Position numbers and translations under genes: made by a program. This document shows, piece after piece, positions 22,767 through 34,674 of a stretch of 64,000 nt of DNA. Below the pieces are notes generated by a model, which saw nothing but the letters and a program-made list of their open reading frames with translations, did no database searches and had not been told where the DNA came from. Position 1 is the stretch's first letter; every line of letters begins with the position of its first letter. This stretch comes from Toxoplasma gondii ME49 (lineage: Eukaryota > Apicomplexa > Conoidasida > Eucoccidiorida > Sarcocystidae), in contig NC_031478.1 of NCBI RefSeq assembly GCF_000006565.2, positions 789,874-853,873 on the forward strand. Reading direction: 5' to 3'.

Positions 22767-25700
22767 CATATATATATACATATATATATATACATATATA
22801 TATATATATGTATATATGTATACTATTTGAGTCACTTTATGTTTCGCCTATGAGACCTGCAGGCCTCCGGCGACCCATGCGAGACCTCAGCGACGGCACA
22901 GGTACACGACTGGCAATGCGGTGTCGACTGCAGTGGCTCTCGTCGTCCCCAGTTTTTCCTACATCTCCTCTTCACACGAAGACAGCAAGAAGACTGTTTT
23001 CACCTCTTTCTCCCCTGTCTTACCTGCTTCGCTGAGACCTCGACGCGAGACGCCTGCCCCTGCTCTCGAGTGACCCACAGAGGACCAGTGAAGATCGGTA
23101 TGGCGCCTACGGTCCAACTCGCCGCTAGTCTGGAAAAGCACAGAACGAGAAAGACTGAGACAGAAATTTGCACGGAGTGAAGTGTAAAAAGGATCCACTG
23201 AGACAAGAAGAAGGACCCAACACAGACAGTCCAAGTATCTTTGCTTTTCCAACGACCAACATAGAGAACATCCCATATACCTATATACCCACTCTTACGT
23301 ATAAATATGTATATATGCAAGTATATGCATTTGTATACACATGCGTATGCCCTGACAGTTTTTGTATCTTGTTGCTGTGAAGTAGGTAAATGGGCTTCCA
23401 AAGAGAAGGGCAGTGGGTCCAGAAACACAATTCAAACACAGTCGAGTACTGGACTTGACAGAGCAGCGACGCCGAACTCGTCCAACCGCCCATGCGTGTC
23501 ACCAAACCCATTCGAACTTGATCACTCTTTTCTCATCCTAAACAAGGTCCACCAAAAAGACCATCTGCACATTCCCCTTTCATTTCCATGATCTCCTTCC
23601 TCGTAGACACTTTGTCCCCTGACTGGGCTCCTCCTCTTCGCGCATGCACATGCGTCGGTGCGTCAATACCTCCACGAACCACCGACGGCAGGCTCCCCTG
23701 TTTTCTTCTCGCTCTCTGCGTCTGCCTCTTCCGCGGTTGTCTTCACCGCATCAGAGGCTCTGCCTCACATGTCGAGAATAGTTTCTGTCTCCGTCGGACT
23801 TCACACTTTCAATGCCGAGGATCCCCTCCACTCCTCGAGTTTCTAGGTCTCTCGCCACGGCGCTGGCTTCGCGACGACCGCCTGCATGCAGACTCCTGGG
23901 CTTGAGAACTCCATAGAAAGGCGCCTCTCCGTAAGCGTCGAGACCGGCGGCGTTCGGCGCAGAACCATCAGAAGCAACTGCATGCGCCGCAGAGAACGGC
24001 GCGACGTGAGGCAGCCGGCCGCTCTCTGTCGCCTCTCTGAGTTTGTACTCCGAGAAAGAAGACATGCCTCGACGTTCGGCCTCGGGGCCTCTCACGCCCT
24101 GCAGAGGCAACGCGAGAGGTCGGCCAGACGAGGGAAAGGTCGACGCAGGACGCGCCGGGACTGACGAAAACAAAGTCCAGTGCGACGGACTGGACGACTG
24201 CAGAGAACCACCGAAGACACGCATCACACCGCGTCCTTTTCAACCTCACACAAGCGTCTGCATCCACGTTCACGGCAGACCCAGACTCGCCGAAACGGAC
24301 AAGACTGCAAACAGATGCAAACTGATGCCAAGACACAGAAATACAAATATTTCCATACGTCTGCTCGTGGAGAAGATAACATTGTCTGCATACGAAATAA
24401 GTGGATTGGACAAACATCTGTGGTAATAAAAGTCGATGACCCAATCACGACACGGTCCACAGTTAGGTCCACAGAAACGCATCATTTACATATATATATA
24501 CATATATATATATATATTTACATACATAGACGTGGATATACATCGATGAATGTGCAGTTGACCGATTTCGTTAGTGGGCTCTCGAATGAAGCTGTAGTTT
24601 CTTACCTCGATAGGACGAGAACTGGAGAGAACGAGATTGGCATTTGCGGGGCCTGCTCCTGCAGGGACGCCCTTCGCATCGCGCCTCACAGGCGCGGCCC
24701 TGCCTTCGACGGGGGCTGAGCCTGCCAAGGCCGTCCGCGCCGACGGCCTTTGGAGCTCGAGAACTGTTTGCTGTTGAAGAAAATGCCCACGCAGAGACAA
24801 GCAGCGAGAGGGAAGAGTATGAGAAGCCGAGAGAAAGGAGGAAGCAAACAAAGGAAAAAAGCGACGCGACGACGAGGTACGCCCGTATATGAGAGAAGAG
24901 ACAAAGGAGACACTGTAAGGGAAACTAACGACGCGACAAGGAGTCAAGCAAATCATAGACACCCCCCAATCAGTTCTGCTTTCTCATTTTGGTCCCCTTT
25001 TGTCTTATTCCTTTTTCTGTGTCTTGTGTCTACCTTCTTGTAGTTCTTTTCCTCCACCTCTCTCTCTCTTTGTCTCAACATATCTATTTATCTATCTATA
25101 TCGATATGCCTCTGTTTGTATTTCTATCTCCCTCGCCCCTATCCATTTTCGAACGTCTGGCTGTGTCTCCATCCCCGTTGAGAATGCATATACATCTGTG
25201 TTTGATCTGAGTCTAGATGTCTACCTGTACCTCTTGTCTGCAGCGATCTCTCTCCAGCTTACACCTGTCTCTCCGTCTGCCTATGCTTCACTGCCGCCTC
25301 TGTCTCTTGTTCTTCGCTCTCCTTTTCTGCGCTTTTTCGCTTTCCTCCTACCTGCGCCAGCTGATTCAAGTCGGAGACAATTTGTTGCTTCTGCTGCAGA
25401 ATTTGCATGCGCTCGTCTCTCACAGCGGCAGCTTGGAGGCGCGCAGCGTCCAGGGATGCGAATTGGACGGACTTATCTTGGTCGGCCTGGAAAAAAAGAA
25501 ACATATAAGAGAGGGGTGAGCAAAAAACAGCGAGCGACGGATCTCGGCTCGTGGCTCCGCAGTAGCCGCAGGAGCTGCAAAAACCACAAAGCATCGCAGG
25601 GCCCAGTTAGCGCTGCATGCGCTGCATGCGCCGCATGCGCCTCACGCCTTTCCTCACGCCGAAGAGAAAATACATTCACGAAGAGAGATATCTCCCTCCA

Positions 25701-28700
25701 GACCCAGATGCACTTAAATTGATATGTGAGTGCACACACACATACATACAGAGAGAAAGAGATTGACACTTACACAAAAAGACCTTCACATAGCATTCAT
25801 GCGCTTGTATCTGTATCCATTTGTGCACAACACAAAAGGTATGGGTGTGTGTGTGTCATCGTGAACTGACGAGATCCGCAACCGTTTGAAAACGCATGCA
25901 CATCGATAAGACAAGACAGAAGACATGTTATGCTTCATCGACATCTGTCAATGGCTTGCTTTCCGTACCTGCCGAAGGCGTTCGTGGAGCACGGCGTTCC
26001 TCGACTGCGCCTCACTCTTCTCTCTTCGCATGCGACTTAACAGCGCCTGAGAGACGAAGACACAACCTTGTTTGTCTCTTTGAAAATACGTTTTCCACTC
26101 TGCGAATGCGCCGTGGGTTCCCTCTACCCCCACTCTTGAAGAAATGAAAGTCTGTGCTCGCTCTCGGGAGGAAAACCTGAACAGTTTCACGAGAAATCTT
26201 CGCTTCCGACGAGACAGAGAAGAATCCACGGAGCCTCCTTCTGTTTGCTAATGGTCGCCCTCTGACAATCTCCCTGCTTGATCCCCGTGTTTCTGTACCC
26301 TCCATTTCTTGGAAGAGCCTTGACCTCTCTTCGGTGGCCGCGCAGCTCCCCTCTCACCTTCAACTCGGCAATTTCGCGTTCTTCTTTTTGTAGTGCTTCG
26401 CGTTCGCCCCTCAGCTGTTCCTGCGCTTGCCTGAGCGGGAGCATGAGGACAGAAAAAAAAGACAACTCAAGAGAAATATCCAGAGAGCAACGAACCGTCG
26501 GAAGAATCCACCAGTGAGTCACAGTCGGTCGGGCCCTGAAGACAAAAAGTCCGTTTAAACTTCTGAAGAAGTAAAAAAACCATGTCAATCTTTGCCGTGA
26601 AAGACGTGGAAAGGTCGCGGCATCAACCCCTTCCGTATTCGCAAAACTCGAGAGCCACACACAGAGAGTTACATGTAAATATACATGGAGAAAGATGCGC
26701 GTAGATAAACGTTGATGGCCCCATACATCCATAAAAAACATCCATACACATCGATACGGTTACGTCAACTACAGCTAGATTGAGAGAAGAAAACATGCTG
26801 GACACCAGGAGACAGATTTACAGATAGGGGCAGATAGATACATACGTACACGTGGGTACAGATGGATAAAGCTACAAATGGATACATACACAGATTTGGA
26901 TATAGACTGATAAACTAGGTATCTGTAGACAAATAGATTCAGATCGGCATAGATAGATAAACAGATAGGTATCGATAGCCATAGACAGATTTGAGATTGC
27001 ACGATCGCGGAAGCAGCTCGGGATTTGACTGTGAACTGATGTTTGATGGTTTGCAGTTACAGTCGAGTGGCGTGGAGATTCTGGGCCTGAATTTGCTGAT
27101 GGCGATGTGTGGCGACGAGCGTCTGATTCGCCTGGTGAAGAGCGTCGATGTCTCTCTGCATGTCATCCACTTGACCGCGAAGAAACAGAAGCTCCTCGAC
27201 GTAGTGGGAAAGATCTCTCTCGATGCCAATTCGCTCGAACTCAATCTGGAAGCAACAGAGAAGGACAGAGAACGTCTCTCGAACAGTGCACCCGACACAG
27301 AGATACACGCATCTTTGGACCTAACCGTATACAACATACACATGCAGACGCATTCGAACATGCAGATCTGCATTCCCCTCTGCATGCTCTCACATTCTTG
27401 AATATATACATATACACAGACAAATATGTATATATATATATATATACACCTATGAATTCATGCGTATATACTTTCATAGATTTGGGTATTTGCTATTGGA
27501 TAAGCACGATGGATGTTGCTCACCTTTTTCCGTTCCTCCTTTAGTTGTTCGAGTTTGACTTTTTCGTCTTCGAGTTGGAGAGCAAAGTCTCTTTTTCGGT
27601 CGATTTGGCGCGCGAGCTCCTTCTTCTCTGCGAGCAGCTCTGCCTCGAGCAAAATGCGGAGTTCGCGGACTTCCTCGATTTCTTCGGCGTCGCCATCGAC
27701 GTCCGCGCGGAGAATGTCCGACAGACGCTTGTCGGTCTGCAAGAGAGAACACCCATGAAAGACATGCTACTTGTAAGAAGGCGAAAGGAGCGTGGCTGCA
27801 GCTTTGTCTGTAAATCCCGGGTCTTTCGCATGGGTCCATTCTCTCTGTTCTCACCTCGACGACGCTTTCAAGAAGCGCGAGAGTCCGCTCTTCCTCCGAT
27901 TCCTCAGGGAGGCCCGCACCCGCGGCTGCGCGTTTGGAAGAAACGCGTTCCCTCCGTCTGGCTAGCCACTTCGCCTCAAGAGTTTCTTCGTCTTTGCGTT
28001 TTCTCCGTTCCTCCCGGAGGTCCGCGGGGGACGGGAGGGCGCGGCGTTCGGAGTCCGAGTCGGTTTTTCCGTGATCGAAGAGGGTCTCTTCTGACCGTCG
28101 ACTCTTCTTCTTCTCCTTCTTCCCGCGGCCAGCGCCGCCTTCGCCTTCGCTGCGCTTCTCCTTTGCTGCACTCACTCGGTCTCCGAACGACAAAGATGTC
28201 TCCTCGTCTCCGCTCTCCGCCTTCTTCTGTCCCCGTTCCTCCTCGCTGTCCCGGGCCTGCCGGCTTCTGGAGCCGCCGCGGGAGCTGGAGGCCTTCTTCT
28301 TCTCTCGCTTGGAGACAGTCTCTTGTTCGCGCGGAGACAGAGACAGGGCCCCGAGGCCCTCGCTTTCTTTGTCGAAGCCGCCCGGCTGCCCCTCGAGTCC
28401 GAAGGAACTCCAGGACCCGCCGCCGTCTCCCGCGGGCCCGTCCAGCAGCGCCGGCGCCGTGGGCTCCAATCCCGCGCCCAGGCCCCCTGCGGGCGCGGTC
28501 GCGAGGCCCGAGGGGCCAAGTGTCCCCGTGTCTCCGAAGAAGGACCCGGCACCGCCCTCGGCCCCCGCGCCCCCGGAACTCTGGAAAGCCTGGACGGACT
28601 GGAAAAGAGCGGCGGGGAGCGCCGCGGGGATGGGGAGGCCTCCCTTCTTCCTTTTTCCAATCAAAGTCATCGCAAGAAGAAACTCATGGAGGGTGAGGCG

Positions 28701-29801
28701 GCCGTCACAGTCGACGTCGGCGAGGGCCCAGATGGCGGCCAAGTCCGCGTCGGGAAGCAGCGAAGATGTAAAAACGTTCCGGGCATCACCCCCCTCCACG
28801 TAGCCGTCGTGGTTTCCATCGGTGTCTGCGAAAACTTGCGCGTATCGCCTGTACTCCTCAGGAGTCCCCACGTACAGCGCGTCACTACGGTCGCCGCTAG
28901 TTGGGCTCGAGACGGAGCCGGTAAGCGTCGAGCCGAAGAGGGCGGCGTTTTCGGGAGCGGCACCGCCGTCAACGCCGGCGGGCCCGATCCCGAGAGACAG
29001 GTCGGAGACACCTGCAAAGGGTCCGGCTTCAGGATTCACTCCACTCGCTGTGGAGGGAAGCGTGGATGTTTGCAGCGAGGCCCTGGCGAACTGAGGGAGC
29101 GCCGCAGGTTCGACAGAGATCGCCTCCGCGGACACGGGCATGCCGTTCTGCGCATGCGCGACGAGTCTGCATGCGCATGCAAAGCTCTCGACATCGAGGT
29201 TTCCAGTGTTTTTTGCGTCCGCCAGGCGCCAGATTTCGTGCAGGAGGGCGCGGTCGAGACCGGAGCTCTCGAGGAAGGCCGCGGCGACAGATCCCTCGAG
29301 AACGGGAGCAGAAGCATCGGGTCCGAAGCCTCCGGCCGCGCGCCACAGATGCATGTAGGTTTCGACCTCTTGGGGCGTGAGGACCAGGCGCTGCTGAGCC
29401 GACGAGGGGGAAGCAGAGGGGAAGAGAGGCTGTTGCGAGGCAAAGAGCGAGGTCTCGGCGGGCAGGGCAGAGCCGGCAGCTGAGAAAAAGGCAGGCGACG
29501 CAGGCGCGGCCGCTGCGGAGCCGAGAGAAGAACTCGCGAGGAGGCTGGCGGGGTCGGGTCCGCCGGTCGAAGCGAGAGCAGGGAGGAAGGAAGAAGAGAC
29601 ATCCCCTGGCCCTCCCGGCGAGGAGGAGAAGACCGGTAGAGCAGAGGACGCGAGCTCCATGCCGAAGGACGAAGAAGGAAACGGCTGAGATGCATGCGGC
29701 CCCTGAGGCGGGGAAGACGCATGCACAGGCAACGCCTGGCCTGAGGAAGCAAAGTCAAACCCAACAGAAGGGAAGGGCGGGGACGAAAACGCACCTGCCA
29801 T
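22087..29801 (-). CDS. Eps15: Eps15-like endocytic adaptor with two EH domains
   Basis: Exons on the complement: 27855-29801, 27524-27736, 27061-27245, 26358-26430, 25969-26046, 25352-25486, 24606-24770, 23769-24197, 23024-23129, 22087-22337; all junctions are GT/AG with compatible phases. Counting from Met at 29801, EH1 spans ~139-235 ([33 protein letters not shown]) and EH2 ~313-405, with two calcium-type EF loops, [12 protein letters not shown] and [13 protein letters not shown] Lys/Glu/Ser-rich linker follows, then a coiled coil built from exons 2-6, as in Eps15 proteins. EH domains bind NPF peptides at endocytic sites; in Toxoplasma an Eps15 works with K13 at the micropore. Exons 1-7 are firm. 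If the exon-8 donor at 23769 is not used, the protein stops six codons later at 23751. Exons 9-10 fit by phase, but the true C-terminus is open. Met at 29840 is an alternative start. Confidence 0.88.
22684..22825. repeat. TATACA/TA microsatellite inside an Eps15-like intron
   Basis: About 140 bp of (TA)n interrupted by CATATA units. It lies between proposed exons 9 and 10 of the Eps15-like gene. Confidence 0.9.
24489..24521. repeat. Short TA microsatellite
   Basis: (TA)n with one CATA interruption, within the intron between exons 7 and 8 of the Eps15-like gene. Confidence 0.85.
25611..25646. repeat. 9-bp tandem array containing TGCATGC motifs
   Basis: Units CGCTGCATG, CGCTGCATG, CGCCGCATG and CGCCTCACG follow each other with no spacer in the intron between exons 5 and 6 of the Eps15-like gene. 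TGCATGC is a known apicomplexan AP2-type binding motif; whether it acts from an intron is unknown. Confidence 0.7.
27407..27448. repeat. Short TA/CATA microsatellite
   Basis: A/T-rich repeat in the intron between exons 2 and 3 of the Eps15-like gene. Confidence 0.8.
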
Positions 29802-32640
29802 GATAGGGAAAGAAAGGAGACCTTTCTCCCGCTCGGGCATGAACTTGTCAGAGGCGATGGTGGATAACAGAGAGAAAAGGCACTCTCAGAAGGAATTGCA
29901 CATGCGCAGGAATAGGAGGCAGTGCATGCAGGAGCGAACAGAGCGACGGAAGTGGAGAACAGAGGAAGTTACACGCACAAAAACTCAGGGGGAGACTCTG
30001 AGGCCTCACCTTCGACATCCTAAGAGACCAGCGAAACTGAACGGGCAATCTTCCCGGTGGGGGCAGGGCGAAGCTACAGACACTGCAAGGGTAAGGAAGG
30101 AAAAGGAGGACGACAGACAGGAGAAAGACCGAGGAGAGACGGCGAAAGCGACAGTTTGGATGCGTACACGTTGAGGGGTGTGAGGAGCCAGAAGGCGAGT
30201 AAGGAAGCAAGAAGACTCGCGAAGGACTGGGAGAGGCGGAACACAGCAACGCCCTCGCGAGACGGGACAAACGCGGAAGAAACCCACAGAGAGGAAACAA
30301 GGGGCTAGGGAGGGTGCCGCGAGCGAGTGACGGCGACTGCGGGGGAGGAAGGAACGTCAGAAAACTGGCCAGACACAGGACGGAGGTGCTTCTGGAGATG
30401 TGGAGGCAGCGAAACGAAACAGAAAAGCAGAAAGGATTCTTTTTGCCGAGGAGTTTGGCCCAGTCGAGAGCACCGACATGTGTACGCGGTGCATCCAGCT
30501 TTCTGCACTCGAATATACCCCAGGTTTCCCTTGCTACAGTCGAAGACGCGCGACGATGCGCTTGTTTCTCTGAGAAAAAGAGTTGTGTTTGGAGACACAC
30601 GCGAGTCACACCAAAATTTCAGCTTTGCCTCGCGGACTCGACCTAGCGGGTTGCCTCGGCTGCACATCGCGCAGGTGGAGAGAATGTCTGTGTCGAGTGC
30701 CCCAAACGGATGTGCAGAGAACGCCAAAAAGCCGTCGGAAAAAGAGCAAAAGTCGAAGGGACTGCGTGGAGGTGTCCCGCGAAAAAAGGAAAAGTCGCCT
30801 GGGAGAAACGCCGGCGACGCTCGGCTCACGGCGCCTGCGATTCATTCATTTTCGGCAGCCCGCACCGACATGCCCTTTTTGCTTCGGTCGCCATTCCCCA
30901 AGAAAAACGCTGCGGAATATCGCGCGAGGTTGCGGGAAAACGGAATCGATGTGTGAAGCCGAACTCGACAGGCACCGCTCGAGGAAATCCTGAAAAACGC
31001 GCAAATTTGCGGCTTTCCTGGCAACTCGCTGGGCGCCCGCGACTGAGCGAAAAGTTGCATGTAGGCACTGCCGACAGATTCGCAGGAGAATGGCCAAAAG
31101 AAAATGGAAAGCCTCCCCGAAGCCGGCACTGGAAAAGAAACGAGTTTGGAGTTCGTTTGCCGCGTTTCCCTGGGGTGGACAGTTCAACGAACAGGGCCGA
31201 TACCGACGCGAGCAGGGCGCTTGCCAAGAAAGAATGCAAAGGGCCTGGGCTAGCAGCTTGTCTCGCTCTCCGCAAGAAAGTGCCACGATGAAGCTCGCAC
31301 TTTTCTTCAACAACGCGTTCGGAACCCGTAGGACTTCTCTGTGTTCTCTTGAAAGATGCCCTCGTTCCCTAACCGAGACCACGAAAAACGCGAAAGAGGT
31401 GCGAAAGCAAATGCCTGGTCGCTGTACCTGGTTGACAGCGACCGGTTGCGAGCGCTAGGGAGAATCGTGAAGAAAGTGAAGACACGAGAGATATCGATAC
31501 CGCCATTAAGGTCGCCCTTTACCCTCAACGCAAACTATGACGGATCCCAGTTGTCTATCATAACTAATCGGTTTCCTTGATAAGCGACTTTCGGTTTGAT
31601 GGAACGCTGAAAACTGCGGGACTGCCACAATCTACGGCTCTGTTGTGAGCGTAGCACATGGACTCCTGCTGCCACTGGCATTTACCGGACGAAAAGTCAA
31701 GCAGATCTCGACCCTGGACGAGGACAGCTACTTCTCTCTCAAAAGTACGCAATTACGACCGCGGTTCCGTATGTCAAACTGATAAGTTTCTGTGTTGCAG
31801 CCACGTGTGCGTCTTGATACCCGGGATTGTGCTTGAGGAAACCCAGGGAATCCAGTTGTTTCGTCTTCAGGGGTGTTGTGAATTCTTTGCAGGCTGCTTG
31901 GTTTGGAGAAAACTGTGCGTTTCGCTTCGTAGACTCAAGGAGTGTGTCGGTAGCTTTTTTTTTCTACGCAGGGAAACGTGGAAACCGAGAAAAAAGAGTT
32001 CGCGTTTCCGGAGCGGGTTTGTGTCAGTTTCCCACTGAAAGGCTCAGTAAATGTGACCCGGAAACATCGCGCGAACAAGAAGAGAAGGCAGAAGGGAAGG
32101 TGAAAATGAAGCTCCAGGAACCGCCTTCCAAGAGGCGAAACTCGCCGACCCAGAAGAGCGTTTATCTTGCAGAACAACACTGACTGAAATTTGTATCAAT
32201 GACATATGCATGGTCAAACTTGAAGAAGGCAAACACCGCCGGATTTACTGTACACGCAAAGGTTTCTTTAAAAACCGTACAAATGCATTGCTCCCTATAC
32301 GACAGATAAGCACACACATATAGCCCCCTTTAAGTCCTTTCGGAACAAACATGGACATCGATCCATTCATGAGTAGTTGATCTATGCATCTACTTATATG
32401 GAGATGTACATATATGTCTGTGTTTGCTTCTGTGTATGCATGTGTAAATCCACGTATATGACGCAGATAGAGTTGTAGGTGGAGGATCGAGACGGGTCCT
32501 TCGGAGGCGCAGCGGTGTCGAAAGTGTGACAGAAACAGTGGAGTCGAATTCTTGAATGCTTCCTTTTCCTTTTCTTTTGGGTTCTCTATCTCTAATGTCC
32601 TTCACTCCGCTAACATTTTCCAAAAATCCTCCTGCTTCTC
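29802..32640. other. 5' flank of Eps15-like gene and 3' flank of ALG2
   Basis: Both flanking genes read leftward, so this should hold the ALG2 3' UTR and the Eps15-like promoter and 5' UTR. The plus strand is purine-rich from about 29,850 to 30,350, which suggests a transcribed 5' leader or leader intron for the Eps15-like gene. Several open frames of 60-250 codons exist on both strands, but none has signals of a gene. No repeat of note. Confidence 0.45.
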
Positions 32641-33412
32641 CTAGAGCGCTTTCGTTTCTCCTCGCACGCCTCTTCTTTGAGTTTCTGCCACCAACTGGCG
32701 AAGTCGCGCTCCAAACGCACCTGGAAAATCGCGAAGGAAGAGAAAAAAGAGAGAGCGAATGCGAGGGCGAAAAAAGACAGGACGAGAAGCTAAGTAAACA
32801 CAAGTAGAAACAGAAAACGCCTCGAGGGTCCCGCGAGACACTGACCGCAATCGAAGTTCTCCTTGACGTGACGCCTCGCGTTTTCCCTCATCTCCTGCAA
32901 ACACGGGACACAGAGGAAGAAGAAAAACAACCTGGTGCCAAGTCCAGAACAAATCCAGAGAAAAACCATGCACGAACCTCCGTAGACTCTCCATCTTCGC
33001 TCTCCCCCCTGTCTTCTTTCTCGGCATCTCCTGTTGCTTCTGTCGCATGCGGTTTCCCCATGTCCTTTCATTCTCGCGGACTCCGGTCTCTCTGGTCTCT
33101 GCTTCTCCTAGTCTCTTCGCCTTTTCCCCCGCCTCCACGCCCTGACCTCCAGTTCCTTTCTTTTGAACGGTTTCCGCCGAATTCTTTTTCGTCTTCGGGT
33201 TCTGATCGGCCTCCACCGTACCGTGTAGATGTGAGGCTCGCCCCGCTGCATGCGAACCAGCATCAAGATCGAGTCTCCGAAACTACCCGCGTCGTGTTCG
33301 CACAGAAATCCCTGAGAAAACAAACAACACCAGTGAAACTCTTTTCGAGGGCGCCGTTCCGCTTTCCATGCCTCATCTCTTGCCGCTAGCACACAACCAC
33401 TCCTCCCTGACT

Positions 33413-33480
<68 letters not shown>

Positions 33481-34365
33481 TTGTGTACGCGTGTGTGTAC
33501 GTTTTTTTGTGTCGGATTGCGTTGATACTTTCACGCATGCGAAGAGGCGACTGTCCCGAGATTTGATCGGGGTGCAGGCGAGAAACGACATGGAGCGATT
33601 GATCTACAGGATGATGTCATTCGAAGGCTGCTTGTGCGGCAGGTGCGTGGCGCCGACCCCTCCACATGCGAGCGAATCAACTGGAGACAACGAGGGAACT
33701 CCGTTTGTAGACTTGGCGATGTGCATCAAGATGGTGCCTTGTATTCAGACACAGACAGACCCCCCCCCTCGCGGAGAGCGGATACCGGCATCGGTGCCTT
33801 TTCGCCTCACCCGGTCGCATCTCAGAATGCAAGGCGAGAGAAGACCGGGCAGCGGCGACGCCCTTTCGCTCGAGAGACATGCATGTGAAGAGACAAGGCA
33901 CACAACAGGCACTGCGAGAAACGCATGCAGAGCGAGGCAGAGACCCAACGGAACTGCAACACAAAACAGGTCTCCTCCAGACGTAGAGGCCCACACGGCC
34001 ATGGGCATGTCGGGGGACATAGCTCGACAGAGAGGGCCGCTTTGGATCCCTTAAAACGGACGTTTGCACGCTTCCTCACAAGCCGTTTATTCTTCTCCAC
34101 ATACCGTCTTTCCATGAAGAATGCTCTCTCGAGGACCCCCCGAATTGGAGGCAACGACTGGGCATCCGAGCGCGTTCGCCTCCAAAGGCACCTGAACGAG
34201 AACTCAGCCACCAAGTGTGCACATCTGGACTCCCTCGTCTCCATCTGCACGTCGGAAGAGCGCGAAGGGTCTCTCCTCTCTACTGAGCAAAAAAAATATC
34301 TGCAACTATCGATCTACACCAAGACATGTATATAAATACGCATGTCTCTGTACAAGCAAACATAC

Positions 34366-34400
<35 letters not shown>

Positions 34401-34630
34401 AGCATAAAGAAGCATAAAGATGGATAAACTCGTCACTGTACATGCTTTGAGATGCACGCCATTCCAAACCTATCCCCTCCCCCGATTCACTCCTCCACCC
34501 ACTCGTGTGTATATCCGCGCATACAGAGATATGTTGAGAAATCAATCACGACAGATGCAAGTGTGAACGGACGCGATGGGGAGTCCACACCAAATGTTTG
34601 CGGGACTGTTTGGGTCCCCTGCCGACAGAC

Positions 34631-34674
<44 letters not shown>

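Noticed and set aside
28323..29483. 386-codon plus-strand frame
   Set aside because: It is antisense to the EH-domain exon of the Eps15-like gene, whose motifs and splice sites are clear on the minus strand.
33596..33760. Minus-strand frame reading NGVPSLSPVDSLACGG, considered as the ALG2 SGGP exon
   Set aside because: Only a loose resemblance; the true exon with PLEAN and SNSGGP was found at 34105-34191.
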